A program made the position numbers and the translations under genes. A DNA stretch of 64,000 bases. Source: RZYX01 sp036654375 (GTDB taxonomy: Bacteria > Bacillota > Clostridia > Oscillospirales > Acutalibacteraceae). This document shows, in pieces, positions 16,808 to 24,506 of the stretch. Below the pieces are notes generated by a model. The model made no database searches and was not told the origin of the DNA. It worked only from the letters and a program-made list of their open reading frames with translations. Location: contig JAVVSD010000001.1 in NCBI GenBank assembly GCA_036654375.1, positions 248,001 to 312,000 of the forward strand, given 5' to 3'. Within the stretch, counting starts at the first letter, position 1; each line of letters opens with the position of its first letter.

Positions 16808-16851
16808 AAAAATCAAACAGCACCCGGGCTTATTTGCTCGAATGCTGTTTG
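16808..16851 (-). terminator. Terminator upstream of the terminase operon
   Basis: CAAACAGCA (16814-16822) and TGCTGTTTG (16843-16851) form a perfect 9-bp stem with an inner 5-bp stem (CGGGC with GCTCG, one wobble). On the minus strand ATTTTT follows. It probably ends early transcription just before the small terminase gene. Confidence 0.7.
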
Positions 16852-16876
16852 TATGAAAAAAATTACATGAAGGTTT

Positions 16877-16896
16877 GCCGGTTCTTCCGCTCCGGC
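16877..16896 (-). repeat. GC-rich hairpin between regulator and terminase genes
   Basis: GCCGG (16877-16881) and CCGGC (16892-16896) form a stem inside a conspicuously GC-rich stretch in otherwise AT-rich DNA, 26 bp from the terminator hairpin. No T-run follows directly. It could be part of the packaging site, a late-promoter control element or an RNA structure. The 200 bp from 16787 to 16985 hold no convincing gene. Confidence 0.4.
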
Positions 16897-16985
16897 TCGC
16901 GGCGTTTATGAAATCAACCTGTGAGTTGTTAACCCTGTTTTGTTGTTTCTTCACTATAAACTATATCATCGATGTATAAGGACAT

Positions 16986-17426
16986 TCAAGGACATTTAGG
17001 GACATCTTTTGGAATTTTTATGTGATTTAGAGCTTCTATGTGAATTCTATTCACTTGTTTTGTTGAATACCCCATTCTTCCTGCTATTTTCTCCAACGAT
17101 AAAAACTCCAAATACTTTAACCGTAACAATAATTGCTCATTTCTGTTTTGAACTTCATTGATTGCATTTCTTATGTCTTTTTCAATATCAACGTAACTAT
17201 CAATTTCATCATCAATTGTGTTTTGCAGCTCCACAATTCTAACAACAATACTTCCAATTTTATCACTATTCATACCGCCTTGAACAGCTTCTTTTGAGAT
17301 ATTAGCAGTTATATGTGTAGATAGATCCTTAAATTTTTGAAGTTCAACTAGATTTGATTCAATTAGCTCATTTAATCTATAAGCCTGTTTTAAGAACTTG
17401 ATACTTAAATTCTGTTGTGCATTCAT
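16986..17426 (-). CDS. Sigma-70 region 4-like phage regulator (DUF1492/RinA/ArpU type)
   Basis: A 146-residue protein with a long N-terminal coiled coil (for example IVVRIVELQNTIDDEIDSY). Its C-terminal helix-turn-helix, about residues 103-137, is RLKYLEFLSLEKIAGRMGYS followed by TKQVNRIHIEALNHI. This is the form of DUF1492-type proteins. Relatives such as RinA and ArpU switch on late gene transcription in Firmicutes phages. Its place as the last early gene, next to the terminase operon it should control, supports that. Start ATG overlaps the previous gene by 4 bp. Confidence 0.85.
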   Translation of the reverse strand: MNAQQNLSIKFLKQAYRLNELIESNLVELQKFKDLSTHITANISKEAVQGGMNSDKIGSIVVRIVELQNTIDDEIDSYVDIEKDIRNAINEVQNRNEQLLLRLKYLEFLSLEKIAGRMGYSTKQVNRIHIEALNHIKIPKDVPKCP

Positions 17427-17701
17427 TTTGTCATCCTTCCTTTTACAAACAAATCATAAATGGCGATTCCATATCTCTCTGAAATATTTATTTCGCCATT
17501 CTCAAATGCTTGCAAGTATTCATTAATCCAATGCTCATTGTTAAAGTTATACTGATTATCCTTAAGATCATAGTTCTTCGGCATATATCCAAAAACTCTA
17601 TCATCTGGTCCGCAGTGAAACATTCCGCCTACTGTTTGGTTATGTCTCATGCCCTGTTTACCCCAAACAGACAACCAAATGCAAACGATACCGCACGCCA
17701 T
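17423..17701 (-). CDS. Unrecognised small phage protein
   Basis: A 92-residue frame between the helicase and the late regulator, with 4-bp stop-start overlap to the latter. The residues MFHCGPDDRVFGYMPKNYD and WINEYLQAFENGEINI give no family I can name. The ribosome site before ATG 17701 is weak. An internal ATG (residue 18, MRHNQTVGG) could be the start, in which case the Cys/Trp-rich first 17 residues are not made. The overlap and open frame make it likely to be real. Confidence 0.5.
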   Translation of the reverse strand: MACGIVCIWLSVWGKQGMRHNQTVGGMFHCGPDDRVFGYMPKNYDLKDNQYNFNNEHWINEYLQAFENGEINISERYGIAIYDLFVKGRMTK

Positions 17702-17708
17702 GAATAAA

Positions 17709-19094
17709 TCATATCTGTGTGTCTCCTTTCACTTTTTGTATTCTTGCTTTCAAACTTTCGATAAGCTTGTCCTGTGTATCGCTTTTGTCCTCTAGCGCCT
17801 GTACTACATCTTCGTCGCGACCCCCGACGACCGATAAGTGGTGTATTATTACCTTCTGCTGTTGTCCTTGTCGGTGTAGCCTTTTATTTGCCTGCTGGTA
17901 TAGCTCCAAGGACCAATTAAGCCCGAACCATATTACATGGTTTCCGCCATCTTGAAGATTTAGTCCGTATGCACAGGAGGCCGGATGCGCCAGTAAAATA
18001 TCAATCTGCCTATTATTCCAGTCGGCCTCATCCTCTGGAGTACGTAGTTCTCGCACCCTAAGCTTTGTTTTTTTCAATGCCTCTTTTATACGTGTTAGAT
18101 CATGCTTGAAATTGTAAAACACTAACGCCGGTTGCCCGTTAAGCTGTTCGATTAACTCCATGAATGCCTCTATCTTGCAGTCGTGTATTTCAACAACTTG
18201 TCCGTCATTGTCGTACACAGCTCCGTTACATAGTTGGAGAAGCTTATTGCTTAGTGCTGCAGCTGTTCCAACATCGATATAGGTTTCGTCGTCTATTTGA
18301 AGAAGCATTTCTCTTTCCATGTCGTTATACTTCTTCTGCGCTGCTGAATCCAATACCACAGGTATGTCATCGGTGACAACGTCCGGAAGCTGTAAGTAAT
18401 CTTCGGCTTTCATACTGACACAGATATCACCAATAAGTTCCAGTATTCTCTCTTCAGCTCCTAACTTTGGCTTATAGCTGAACACCTGCTGCGCATTTCG
18501 TTTGTCTGGTTCAAAATACCTCTCTCGGTAATGCGTTATATATTTGCCTAAACGCTCTCCGCCGTCAAGCAGATAAACCTGCGCCCATAAATCCTGCAAG
18601 CCGTTTGGCGCTGGTGTGCCTGTCAACTCAACAATCCGTTTGATGTGTGGTCTTACCCACGTAAGCGCTTTGAATCGCTTTGCTTTTCCATTTTTAAAGC
18701 TGCTACTCTCGTCGATAATAACCATGTCAAAAGGCCAGCGGTTTTGATAGTACTCAACTATCCATGGAATGTTCTCACGATTAATTATGTAGATGTCTCC
18801 AGGTGAGTTTAAGGCTCTTACTCTTTTTGTTTGGCTGCCAAGTACTGTTATGAGTCTTAGATGCTTTAAATGATCCCACTTTGACGCCTCTTTGCTCCAT
18901 GTTGCCTCTGCTACTTTTTTTGGCGCTATTACCAGAACTTTTGAGACTGAAAAATGGTTGTATATCAAGTCATTAATTGCCGTAAGTGTTATTGCTGTTT
19001 TACCAAGTCCCATATCAAGAAATAACCCTATTGCTGGATCACTAATTATGCGATTAGTACAGTACTCTTGGTAAGGGTGTGGCGCGTATTTCAT
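17709..19094 (-). CDS. SNF2-family helicase
   Basis: A 461-residue superfamily 2 ATPase of the compact SNF2 type found in phage replication modules. Motif I is FLDMGLGKTAITL (GLGKT at 29-33), motif II is VIIDESSSFKN (DES near 128-130), motif III is ELTGTPAPNGLQDLWAQ, and motifs V/VI are CAYGLNLQDGG and YQQANKRLHRQGQ. It probably remodels DNA-protein complexes or aids replication and recombination. Start ATG 19094 overlaps the stop of a truncated VRR-NUC gene (ATGA). Length is normal for this phage group. Confidence 0.92.
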   Translation of the reverse strand: MKYAPHPYQEYCTNRIISDPAIGLFLDMGLGKTAITLTAINDLIYNHFSVSKVLVIAPKKVAEATWSKEASKWDHLKHLRLITVLGSQTKRVRALNSPGDIYIINRENIPWIVEYYQNRWPFDMVIIDESSSFKNGKAKRFKALTWVRPHIKRIVELTGTPAPNGLQDLWAQVYLLDGGERLGKYITHYRERYFEPDKRNAQQVFSYKPKLGAEERILELIGDICVSMKAEDYLQLPDVVTDDIPVVLDSAAQKKYNDMEREMLLQIDDETYIDVGTAAALSNKLLQLCNGAVYDNDGQVVEIHDCKIEAFMELIEQLNGQPALVFYNFKHDLTRIKEALKKTKLRVRELRTPEDEADWNNRQIDILLAHPASCAYGLNLQDGGNHVIWFGLNWSLELYQQANKRLHRQGQQQKVIIHHLSVVGGRDEDVVQALEDKSDTQDKLIESLKARIQKVKGDTQI

Positions 19095-19249
19095 ATAGTT
19101 CTCCCATCGGGAGTAATCACAATGCGGTCAGGCACTCCGGGATTGCAGGGCGATATGAATTTATAACAAAGACCCCCGCGTTCGTGAACAAGTTCTTCAA
19201 GCCTCTTTTCTGCTCTTGCCTCGGGTGTACTATTCCTTCGTTTGGCCAT
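19091..19249 (-). CDS. Truncated VRR-NUC protein
   Basis: A 52-residue frame with a good ribosome site (GGAGG eight bases before ATG 19249) and ATGA overlap with the helicase. It reads RLEELVHERGGLCYKFIS, then NPGVPDRIVITPDGRTI, and stops. The complete VRR-NUC protein coded just upstream has the same order (GGTAYKFVSPGHNGVPDRM) and then the E-x-K catalytic strand FVELK. This copy ends before that strand, so it keeps the PD pair but lacks the catalytic Glu and Lys. It is either a remnant after gene replacement by the upstream copy or a short protein retained for coupling with the helicase. Confidence 0.65.
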   Translation of the reverse strand: MAKRRNSTPEARAEKRLEELVHERGGLCYKFISPCNPGVPDRIVITPDGRTI

Positions 19250-19601
19250 AGCATGTGCCTCCATTTGCTCGGATTATAGCGAGATTCTTTCGATAATGAT
19301 AACCATCAGAATCGTATTTTAAATCCAGACACATCCTTACCACCTCGAGTACCTTATCGTAGCTGTCGACGTCCCTAATAACTATGAAGCCTAAGGTTAA
19401 CAACTTTTCTTGCGCCCGCAGCTGTGCTTGGCTCGATTTCTTACCTGGGGCTTTTAACTCAACAAATACAACCCTTCCTCCGGGTAAACATATCATCCTA
19501 TCTGGCACTCCATTGTGTCCAGGGCTCACGAACTTATAAGCTGTTCCACCTGTTTTTTTAATCTCCTCGCGAAGTCTTGTTTCTATGTCCTTTTCAGTCA
19601 C
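19230..19601 (-). CDS. VRR-NUC domain nuclease
   Basis: A 123-residue PD-(D/E)XK nuclease of the VRR-NUC family, which act as structure-specific or Holliday-junction-type nucleases. Seen are the start ETRLREEIKKTGG, the PD motif in HNGVPDRMICLPGG, the E-x-K in VVFVELKAPGKKSSQAQ, and the trailing QEKLLTLGFIVIRDVDS. Start GTG 19601 has GGAGG upstream and overlaps the gene before by 4 bp. The last 30 residues (DGYHYRKNLAIIRANGG) overlap the start of the truncated VRR-NUC frame by 20 bp. Confidence 0.9.
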   Translation of the reverse strand: MTEKDIETRLREEIKKTGGTAYKFVSPGHNGVPDRMICLPGGRVVFVELKAPGKKSSQAQLRAQEKLLTLGFIVIRDVDSYDKVLEVVRMCLDLKYDSDGYHYRKNLAIIRANGGTCYGQTKE

Positions 19602-19780
19602 GTTGCAAACTCCTCCTTTATGTCTTGTATAATGGCAGTCTCGACTATGCGTCTGGCCTCAAACTTTGTTATTTTTCTCTCAGCCGAATACCTGCGTCTG
19701 CTTTGCCGGTACACTAACTCCGTTAGGCCTTTGATATTGTGTCCTTGGTAGAAAGCATCTACAATCTCTCTGTCGGTCAT
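19598..19780 (-). CDS. Small hypothetical phage protein
   Basis: A 60-residue basic, helical protein (MTDREIVDAFYQGHNIKG, then RRYSAERKITKFEARRIVE). Start ATG 19780 is preceded by GGAG and overlaps the neighbouring gene by 4 bp on each side, so it is part of a translationally coupled early operon. A helix-turn-helix-like fold is conceivable, but I recognise no family. Confidence 0.6.
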   Translation of the reverse strand: MTDREIVDAFYQGHNIKGLTELVYRQSRRRYSAERKITKFEARRIVETAIIQDIKEEFAT

Positions 19781-20001
19781 GTCCCACTCTCCTCAAAATA
19801 CCAAAACCAATTCTTCGCCCTCTTTTCTTCTTGCTCATTTGAATCATTGAAGCATTTAACCCCTAAGAATTTTCTCGCTTCTTTCAATTCTGATCTTGTG
19901 AATCCCTGCTTGATGGCTTCACCTGAGACAACATTTGTCTGTGTGGCTCCCTTCTCAATTAGGTATCTTTTTAACCACGTCGAACAACTTTCTCCTTCCA
20001 C
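19777..20001 (-). CDS. Small winged-helix-like phage protein
   Basis: A 74-residue protein: TWLKRYLIEKGATQTNVV, GFTRSELKEARKFLGVK and a C-terminal WFWYFEES. The pattern (helix, G-F-x-R-x-x-L-x-x-A-R-x-x-L-G-V, then W-x-W) resembles the small DNA-binding winged-helix segment found at the end of some phage and plasmid replication ATPases. Here it is a stand-alone gene close to the VapE gene. GTG 20001 follows AAAGGAGG. Confidence 0.6.
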   Translation of the reverse strand: MEGESCSTWLKRYLIEKGATQTNVVSGEAIKQGFTRSELKEARKFLGVKCFNDSNEQEEKRAKNWFWYFEESGT

Positions 20002-20133
20002 TGTTAAAACCCTCCTTTATGGGCGAGTAACTTTCTTACGCGCGTATACTTCACGCAATTAGGCGGATTAGGCGTTTTAGGCGTTTTACATATATGCCTA
20101 ATTTGCCTATTTTATATTTATATAGGTTTTTAT

Positions 20134-20276
20134 GGTTACAAAGTTACATAATAGCTATTTAGCCTTATTCTATTAGCTTTTTTATGTAACTTTCTATGTA
20201 ACTTTCATGTAACCACGCATGGTTGATGGTTACAAAAAATGTAACCACCGTTTAGAAAGTTACATAGAAAGTTACA
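20134..20276. repeat. GTTAC/GTAAC repeat cluster with a perfect 22-bp inverted repeat (origin candidate)
   Basis: The non-coding 279 bp between 20002 and 20280 carry at least nine copies of GTTAC or its complement. Arms 20185-20206 and 20255-20276 are exact 22-bp reverse complements (core GTAACTTTCTATGTAACTTT), separated by 48 bp holding smaller GGTTACA and TGTAACC copies. A second motif, TAGGCGTTTT with GCCTAATTTGCCTA, lies at 20060-20115. Iteron-like repeats next to a replication primase-helicase suggest a phage origin. A large mRNA hairpin after the VapE gene is the alternative. Confidence 0.6.
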
Positions 20277-20280
20277 CTTT

Positions 20281-22674
20281 TTAAACTCTTGAAAATCCTT
20301 TTTGGACCCCGTAAAAACCAAACCTCATTGAACTACTTTTGGTGCTCCATTCTTTCATACCTGAAAGTATTCCGTTTATCTCTGCCGCCTCTGCTTTTTT
20401 AAAGTTTTTAGTCTCCCCGTTGAAGCATTCGCACCAGATTTCCACTGCGCAAACACGGTCTCTCGGCAACAAGCCTTCAAGGGATTTTGCTTCAAAGTTG
20501 CCTGACCAATATATCCGCCTTTGCCCCAAATCTCTTTTACTCCAATCTGGCGGAAGAGGCTTATTAAGAAACTCTCGTATGACTCCCTCTTTGGCGCTGT
20601 TCTCCTTATGTTCGTCCTGCGCCTCAAGTGACAGCCTTTCAGCTTCTCCAGTTAAGAACAAGGGTTCCCCTATTCTCCACAAGGCCATAGCTTCAGCCCA
20701 TATCTGGTCAACTTCTTCTTGCAATTGTTTAAACACATTTTTAGTTGGTTTATTTAGCCCCACATCCACTGGCCAAAAACGTCTATTGCCTGTTTGATCA
20801 CGTAAAAACTCGTTGTCATTAGTGGTTCCAAAAAATACACAGCGTCTGGGGTAATTTCCGGTACGTCGCCCATAAGGTTCTCTGTATATGTCCTCTGTAC
20901 GACTAAGGAATTGTTTAATTACATTCATTTCTGACCTTGACAATCCGTTGAGCTCTCCTACTTCAATTATCCAGGTACCTTGTATCAGCTCCGCCGCTTC
21001 CTTACCCTCAAAATTCTGCAGGCTGTCTGAGTGCCAACTACGTCCAAGTATTTTAAAAAATGTACTTTTACCTATGCCCTGTGGTCCTGTGAGAATCGGC
21101 ATACAATCGTATTTAACACCGGGCGTCATTGCTCTGGCCACTGCAGCAACTAAACTTTTACGGATAATCGTCCTGGTGTATATGTTGTCTTCAGATCCAA
21201 GATAGTCAATTAATAAAGTATCTAACCTTTTTACCCCGTCCCACTGCAGAGACTGCAGATAACGCTGAACATCGTTGAACTTGTTTTTAAATGCACATAA
21301 GCAGGCTGCGTCATATATTCGTTCCTTGCCTGAGATCCCGTAACATTTTTCTATGTAGTGTCTTAGGCCTGCGTCGTCTGTGTCTGTCCACTGCCTGCGG
21401 AAAGAGCGTGTGTCCCACGGCAAAGTACCTAAAACTAATGCTCTGTTTGCAAACTCGTCGAAGGCAAAGCGACCTTTTAAGTTTGGATCATTGTCGAGAA
21501 TAATAAGTACATTGTCTGTTGTTTTCTGTGGTTCTCCTGTTGTTGCAGATATGCTGAGCTTTGACATCCAGTTCATGTCTGTTTGTTCTACAGGTGTATC
21601 CCCGAATGCCTGTACTGCACTGTCGTATCGCTCCTGATTGATAATCGACGCTACATACTTATCTGATACAGCATATTGGCACATAGCAGTATATGAGGGC
21701 AGCCTATTTGTCGGGGTATCTGTTTTAGCATCATCATCCATAGATGAGAACTTATGAAGCCTGACAAGGTCAAAAGCATTACAGAGTTTTCCACCGCACG
21801 GATCCGTCGCATGATGGGAGTATAAGAACTTACCATTCTCATAAATTACTGCACCGCCTGTTGTAGAACCTCCCGCGAATGTGTAACGGTCTTCTATGTC
21901 GCACGGTAGATATTCGCCCGGTAACAGTTCGTCAATAGCCCTGTAAACGTCATATACTTTACAGAATGCACCGACCACTCCGCTTTTTTCTGTCGGGTCT
22001 CCCTGCTTAGCTGCTAAACGCTTATGCACATCTTGGGTACCTGGTACTTGTGGCCACTCTGTAACATCTCTCCAGTTTCCATACATACTGAGTACACCAT
22101 CAACGTCAAGCAAAGGCTTGTCCGAGAAAGTATGTACATAAATGCTATCAACACAACAGCTGGGCCAGTACATGAGTCGAGACGCTTCAAACGTAGAAGG
22201 GTCACACAAGTCTATACCAATTATGCTTGCAAGTTTACGTGCACAGGGTTCGTACTCGTCCGCTGTCGATGTACGCGACAGCGGTACAAGTACACGTAGA
22301 CGGGGGGCTGCGTCGCTGTGTTTTCGAGTTGAGTACACACAGTACCCGCACCCTAGCCCCTCGATACGTTTTAAAACATCCTGTGTGCCTCCTGGTTGTA
22401 TATTGTCAAGGTCGAGTGTTATTACTTCTCTGCCAATTACTGCGTTAGCTTTGCGCCTGTCGCCCTCCAGTATGCCAGCTACAAAACCGCCGACGTCCTT
22501 CAGATCATCCTGACGTCCTTTCTTGAAAGAAAGGTATTCGGCTAAGGTCTCCGTACTTCTAACCGGTGTTTGCAGCCTTGCTATAAGCTCCGACCACATA
22601 AGTGAGGAGGGTGGCCACTGTGTTGCTCTACGACTTCCCGCCGTTGAGATTGTAATTTGTCTATCGAATTGCAT
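20281..22674 (-). CDS. VapE-family primase-helicase
   Basis: A 797-residue replication protein. The N-terminal 200 residues look like an archaeo-eukaryotic-type primase, with VITLDLDN (84-91), a conserved YSTRKHS (114-120) and ASRLMYWPS (164-172). A middle region with a Cys/His pair (FLYSHHATDPCGGK) follows. The C-terminal half is the virulence-associated E helicase: Walker A GPQGIGKST (530-538), Walker B-like WIIEVGELNGLS and NDNEFLRDQTGNRRFWP. Together these should open and prime the phage origin. Start ATG 22674 follows AGGAGG. A repeat cluster that may be the origin lies directly downstream. Confidence 0.9.
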   Translation of the reverse strand: MQFDRQITISTAGSRRATQWPPSSLMWSELIARLQTPVRSTETLAEYLSFKKGRQDDLKDVGGFVAGILEGDRRKANAVIGREVITLDLDNIQPGGTQDVLKRIEGLGCGYCVYSTRKHSDAAPRLRVLVPLSRTSTADEYEPCARKLASIIGIDLCDPSTFEASRLMYWPSCCVDSIYVHTFSDKPLLDVDGVLSMYGNWRDVTEWPQVPGTQDVHKRLAAKQGDPTEKSGVVGAFCKVYDVYRAIDELLPGEYLPCDIEDRYTFAGGSTTGGAVIYENGKFLYSHHATDPCGGKLCNAFDLVRLHKFSSMDDDAKTDTPTNRLPSYTAMCQYAVSDKYVASIINQERYDSAVQAFGDTPVEQTDMNWMSKLSISATTGEPQKTTDNVLIILDNDPNLKGRFAFDEFANRALVLGTLPWDTRSFRRQWTDTDDAGLRHYIEKCYGISGKERIYDAACLCAFKNKFNDVQRYLQSLQWDGVKRLDTLLIDYLGSEDNIYTRTIIRKSLVAAVARAMTPGVKYDCMPILTGPQGIGKSTFFKILGRSWHSDSLQNFEGKEAAELIQGTWIIEVGELNGLSRSEMNVIKQFLSRTEDIYREPYGRRTGNYPRRCVFFGTTNDNEFLRDQTGNRRFWPVDVGLNKPTKNVFKQLQEEVDQIWAEAMALWRIGEPLFLTGEAERLSLEAQDEHKENSAKEGVIREFLNKPLPPDWSKRDLGQRRIYWSGNFEAKSLEGLLPRDRVCAVEIWCECFNGETKNFKKAEAAEINGILSGMKEWSTKSSSMRFGFYGVQKGFSRV

Positions 22675-22691
22675 GGAGCTAGCCTCCTGTT

Positions 22692-22961
22692 TTATCTGTT
22701 ATTTGCTTGAATGTTAAATGCCATTTGGTATATGTAGCCGACGTCCACATTGTATACGCGACTGAGCGCAAACAGTTCTTTATCTGTAATGCACCTGTGA
22801 CCGCCTTCGATTTTGCTAAATGCTGATGCGTCGATATTGGCACCACGATTAGCTAGGCGTTCCAACACAACACGCTGCTTTAGCCCTTGTGCTTTTCTTA
22901 TATCCGTTAACGCCTGCGCTAGCATGTTCCTGTTTCCTAGTTCAGCTTGTCTTGTTCGCAT
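22692..22961 (-). CDS. XRE-family helix-turn-helix protein
   Basis: An 89-residue regulator with an XRE helix-turn-helix: LAQALTDIRKAQGLKQRVVL, SAFSKIEGGHRCITDKELFA, then VYNVDVGYIYQM. The start is taken as ATG 22961, nine bases after AAGGAG, giving a 20-bp overlap with the previous gene; ATG 22970 overlaps the ribosome site. Lying within the early operon rather than the immunity region, it may adjust early transcription. The target is unknown. Confidence 0.8.
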   Translation of the reverse strand: MRTRQAELGNRNMLAQALTDIRKAQGLKQRVVLERLANRGANIDASAFSKIEGGHRCITDKELFALSRVYNVDVGYIYQMAFNIQANNR

Positions 22962-23343
22962 TGTTAACATCTCCTTTTACCGATTCAAGAACCTCGTTGC
23001 AAAGTTTTTTTTCTAATTTTTTGAACTCGTCTTCGTGTCTCTCAAAAACAAGAGCGCGAAGAAGAATAAAGTAGTTAATACAATCAATAATCTTTTCGTC
23101 CCACATTTGAATGTCTGCGAGGTCACCTTTTTCTAGGTCATTAATTAAATCCCATACGCTGATTATGTGCTTTGCAAGCATTCCTCTAAGTGCCATCTCG
23201 GGCGTTGTTTTTGCAAGGTCTGCTGCAACTTTAAAGTTGTGTAGTCTATCCTCTCGAGCGTATTCCTTTGCTTTATTACCAAGTATGTGTTTCACCATTG
23301 TTAGAGTGTCGTATAGAGTGTTTTCAAACTTTTCTGTTGTCAT
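22942..23343 (-). CDS. Conserved early phage protein, possible nucleotide-metabolism helper
   Basis: A 133-residue helical protein. The segment REDRLHNFKVAADLAKTTPE followed by MALRGMLAKHIISVWDLIND and MWDEKIIDCINYFILL is conserved in many Firmicutes phages. Its K-E-Y..DR-x-x-N-F, K-H and D-E-K-x-x-D-x-x-N-Y pattern resembles the all-alpha nucleotide modification or pyrophosphatase-like folds, but I cannot prove this. GAAGGAG stands eight bases before ATG 23343. Gene direction diverges from the small plus-strand gene at 23418. Confidence 0.6.
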   Translation of the reverse strand: MTTEKFENTLYDTLTMVKHILGNKAKEYAREDRLHNFKVAADLAKTTPEMALRGMLAKHIISVWDLINDLEKGDLADIQMWDEKIIDCINYFILLRALVFERHEDEFKKLEKKLCNEVLESVKGDVNNANKTS

Positions 23344-23370
23344 TTGATTTTCTCTCCTTCAATTAATTTC

Positions 23371-23399
23371 TTGTAAATAAATAAGTTAAGTGATATTAT
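23371..23399 (+). promoter_or_regulatory. Promoter of the plus-strand gene at 23418
   Basis: TTGTAA (23371-23376), 17-bp spacer and TATTAT (23394-23399) make a good vegetative promoter about 19 bp ahead of the start codon, inside a phage region otherwise transcribed from the other strand. Confidence 0.65.
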
Positions 23400-23417
23400 T
23401 TGCTTGGAGGTGATAAT

Positions 23418-23699
23418 GTGTTAAGAGAAATAGATATTTTAATCTTGGATGTAATCGGGGAACATACAAGCTATGGTGGGTATTATGGGCTCTCAGAAGA
23501 TGAGTTTCTCGAGTGCACCGACAATTTAATCGGGGCAGGATTGATTCAAGATGTAACAAAAGAGCATGTTAGGGCACTAAGGAACGCGGGTTTTGAAGCC
23601 ACAAAAGAGTTTAGTATAGTTAAACAGGGAGAAGAGTTCCTTAATGAATTAGGACGAGAATACTTAAACAAGTTAAAGAGAACATATAAAGGTATTTAA
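23418..23699 (+). CDS. Small plus-strand gene in the early region (moron candidate)
   Basis: A 93-residue protein, starting at GTG 23418 with GGAGGTGAT seven bases upstream: LREIDILILDVIGEHTSYG, then YYGLSEDEFLECTDNLIGA and ending YLNKLKRTYKGI. It is mostly helical with a C-terminal basic helix. It might be a winged-helix regulator, but no family is recognised. It has its own promoter and terminator and opposes the surrounding early operon, which fits independent expression in the lysogen. GC content is similar to its neighbours by eye. Confidence 0.65.
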   Translation: MLREIDILILDVIGEHTSYGGYYGLSEDEFLECTDNLIGAGLIQDVTKEHVRALRNAGFEATKEFSIVKQGEEFLNELGREYLNKLKRTYKGI

Positions 23700-23715
23700 G
23701 ATTTATAGCCATATT

Positions 23716-23744
23716 GACAGCCTCGTTAAGGGGCTGTCTTTTTT
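23716..23744 (+). terminator. Terminator of the plus-strand gene
   Basis: GACAGCC (23716-23722) pairs with GGCTGTC (23732-23738) and is followed by TTTTTT. It overlaps the last codons of the convergent HNH gene. Confidence 0.85.
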
Positions 23745-24505
23745 ATTCGCTCCTTTGTTGCTATTTTAAGTTTCGCGACAAGTATCCCGCTTTCGGTTAG
23801 CTCTTTACATTCGGTTCTTAGTCCACTACGGTTTAACATAAGATGCTCCTGAGAGCTTACTAAAGCAAGATTTTTTATATCAAGATTCAACTTGTTCCCA
23901 TCAAGGAAGATAAGCATGTTACCTTCGGGTATCTCTCCATAATGTTCTTGCCAGATTAGATGATGCTTTAGCTCCCACGTTTTAGGTTCTGCTGTCTTAA
24001 TGTACAAGTACCCATCAGATGCTATTCTTTCACTTCCCACCGGACGGTGGTTTTTAGGCGTGTCGCCAGGCTTAAACCAGCCTTTCTCACTTCCGGGAGG
24101 GTATATGCCTTTTATGCCTCTGTTGGGCGAAATATGTCCTTTCTCAAACCTGCCCGTAATACCGCTGTTTAAGCCGTGATTGCAGTAATAACCCTTGATT
24201 TGGGACATGGTATAATTAGCGTTGAATTTGCTGTTGAGCAGGTTGGCCATGTTTTGGTGTCCAGTACCTTTGTAGTTTTCTTGTATAAATTTCTTAACTT
24301 CTGCAGGAAATTTTTTTGTAGGATATCCCTTGTGCTTTCCATGAGGAGTTCCACTTGTTAAATGATGGTTAGTCTTATAGGATTTTATTTGAGATTCAGT
24401 TAAATTCAGCCCAAATTTCTCATTTACTAAATTGGTTAACTCAACGCCGGTCCTTCCCTTAACATTTTCTTCTATAAATGCGCGTACTTCTTTAGAGTAT
24501 CTCAT
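23726..24505 (-). CDS. HNH homing-type endonuclease
   Basis: A 259-residue protein from ATG 24505 (AGGTGA five bases upstream). Two N-terminal repeats (SKEVRAFIEENVKGRTGVEL and FPAEVKKFIQENYKGTGHQN) are helix-turn-helix-like DNA-binding units. Gly/Pro-rich linkers with PNRGIKGIYPPGSEKG follow. The HNH_3-type nuclease core is ELKHHLIWQEHYG, then NMLIFLDGNKLNLDIKNLAL and SSQEHL. It lies between the polymerase side and the replication genes. Free-standing HNH genes of this kind usually promote their own transfer into related phages lacking them. No intron boundary is evident. Confidence 0.9.
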   Translation of the reverse strand: MRYSKEVRAFIEENVKGRTGVELTNLVNEKFGLNLTESQIKSYKTNHHLTSGTPHGKHKGYPTKKFPAEVKKFIQENYKGTGHQNMANLLNSKFNANYTMSQIKGYYCNHGLNSGITGRFEKGHISPNRGIKGIYPPGSEKGWFKPGDTPKNHRPVGSERIASDGYLYIKTAEPKTWELKHHLIWQEHYGEIPEGNMLIFLDGNKLNLDIKNLALVSSQEHLMLNRSGLRTECKELTESGILVAKLKIATKERIKKTAP

Positions 24506-24506
24506 G

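Noticed and set aside
16787..16954. 56-codon N-terminal extension of the small terminase subunit
   Set aside because: It covers a GC-rich hairpin and a terminator, lacks a ribosome site, and the family normally begins at the GTG used here.
20227..20275. CRISPR-like repeats in the GTTAC cluster
   Set aside because: Units are too short, lack uniform spacers and occur in both orientations, so an iteron or hairpin explanation is better.
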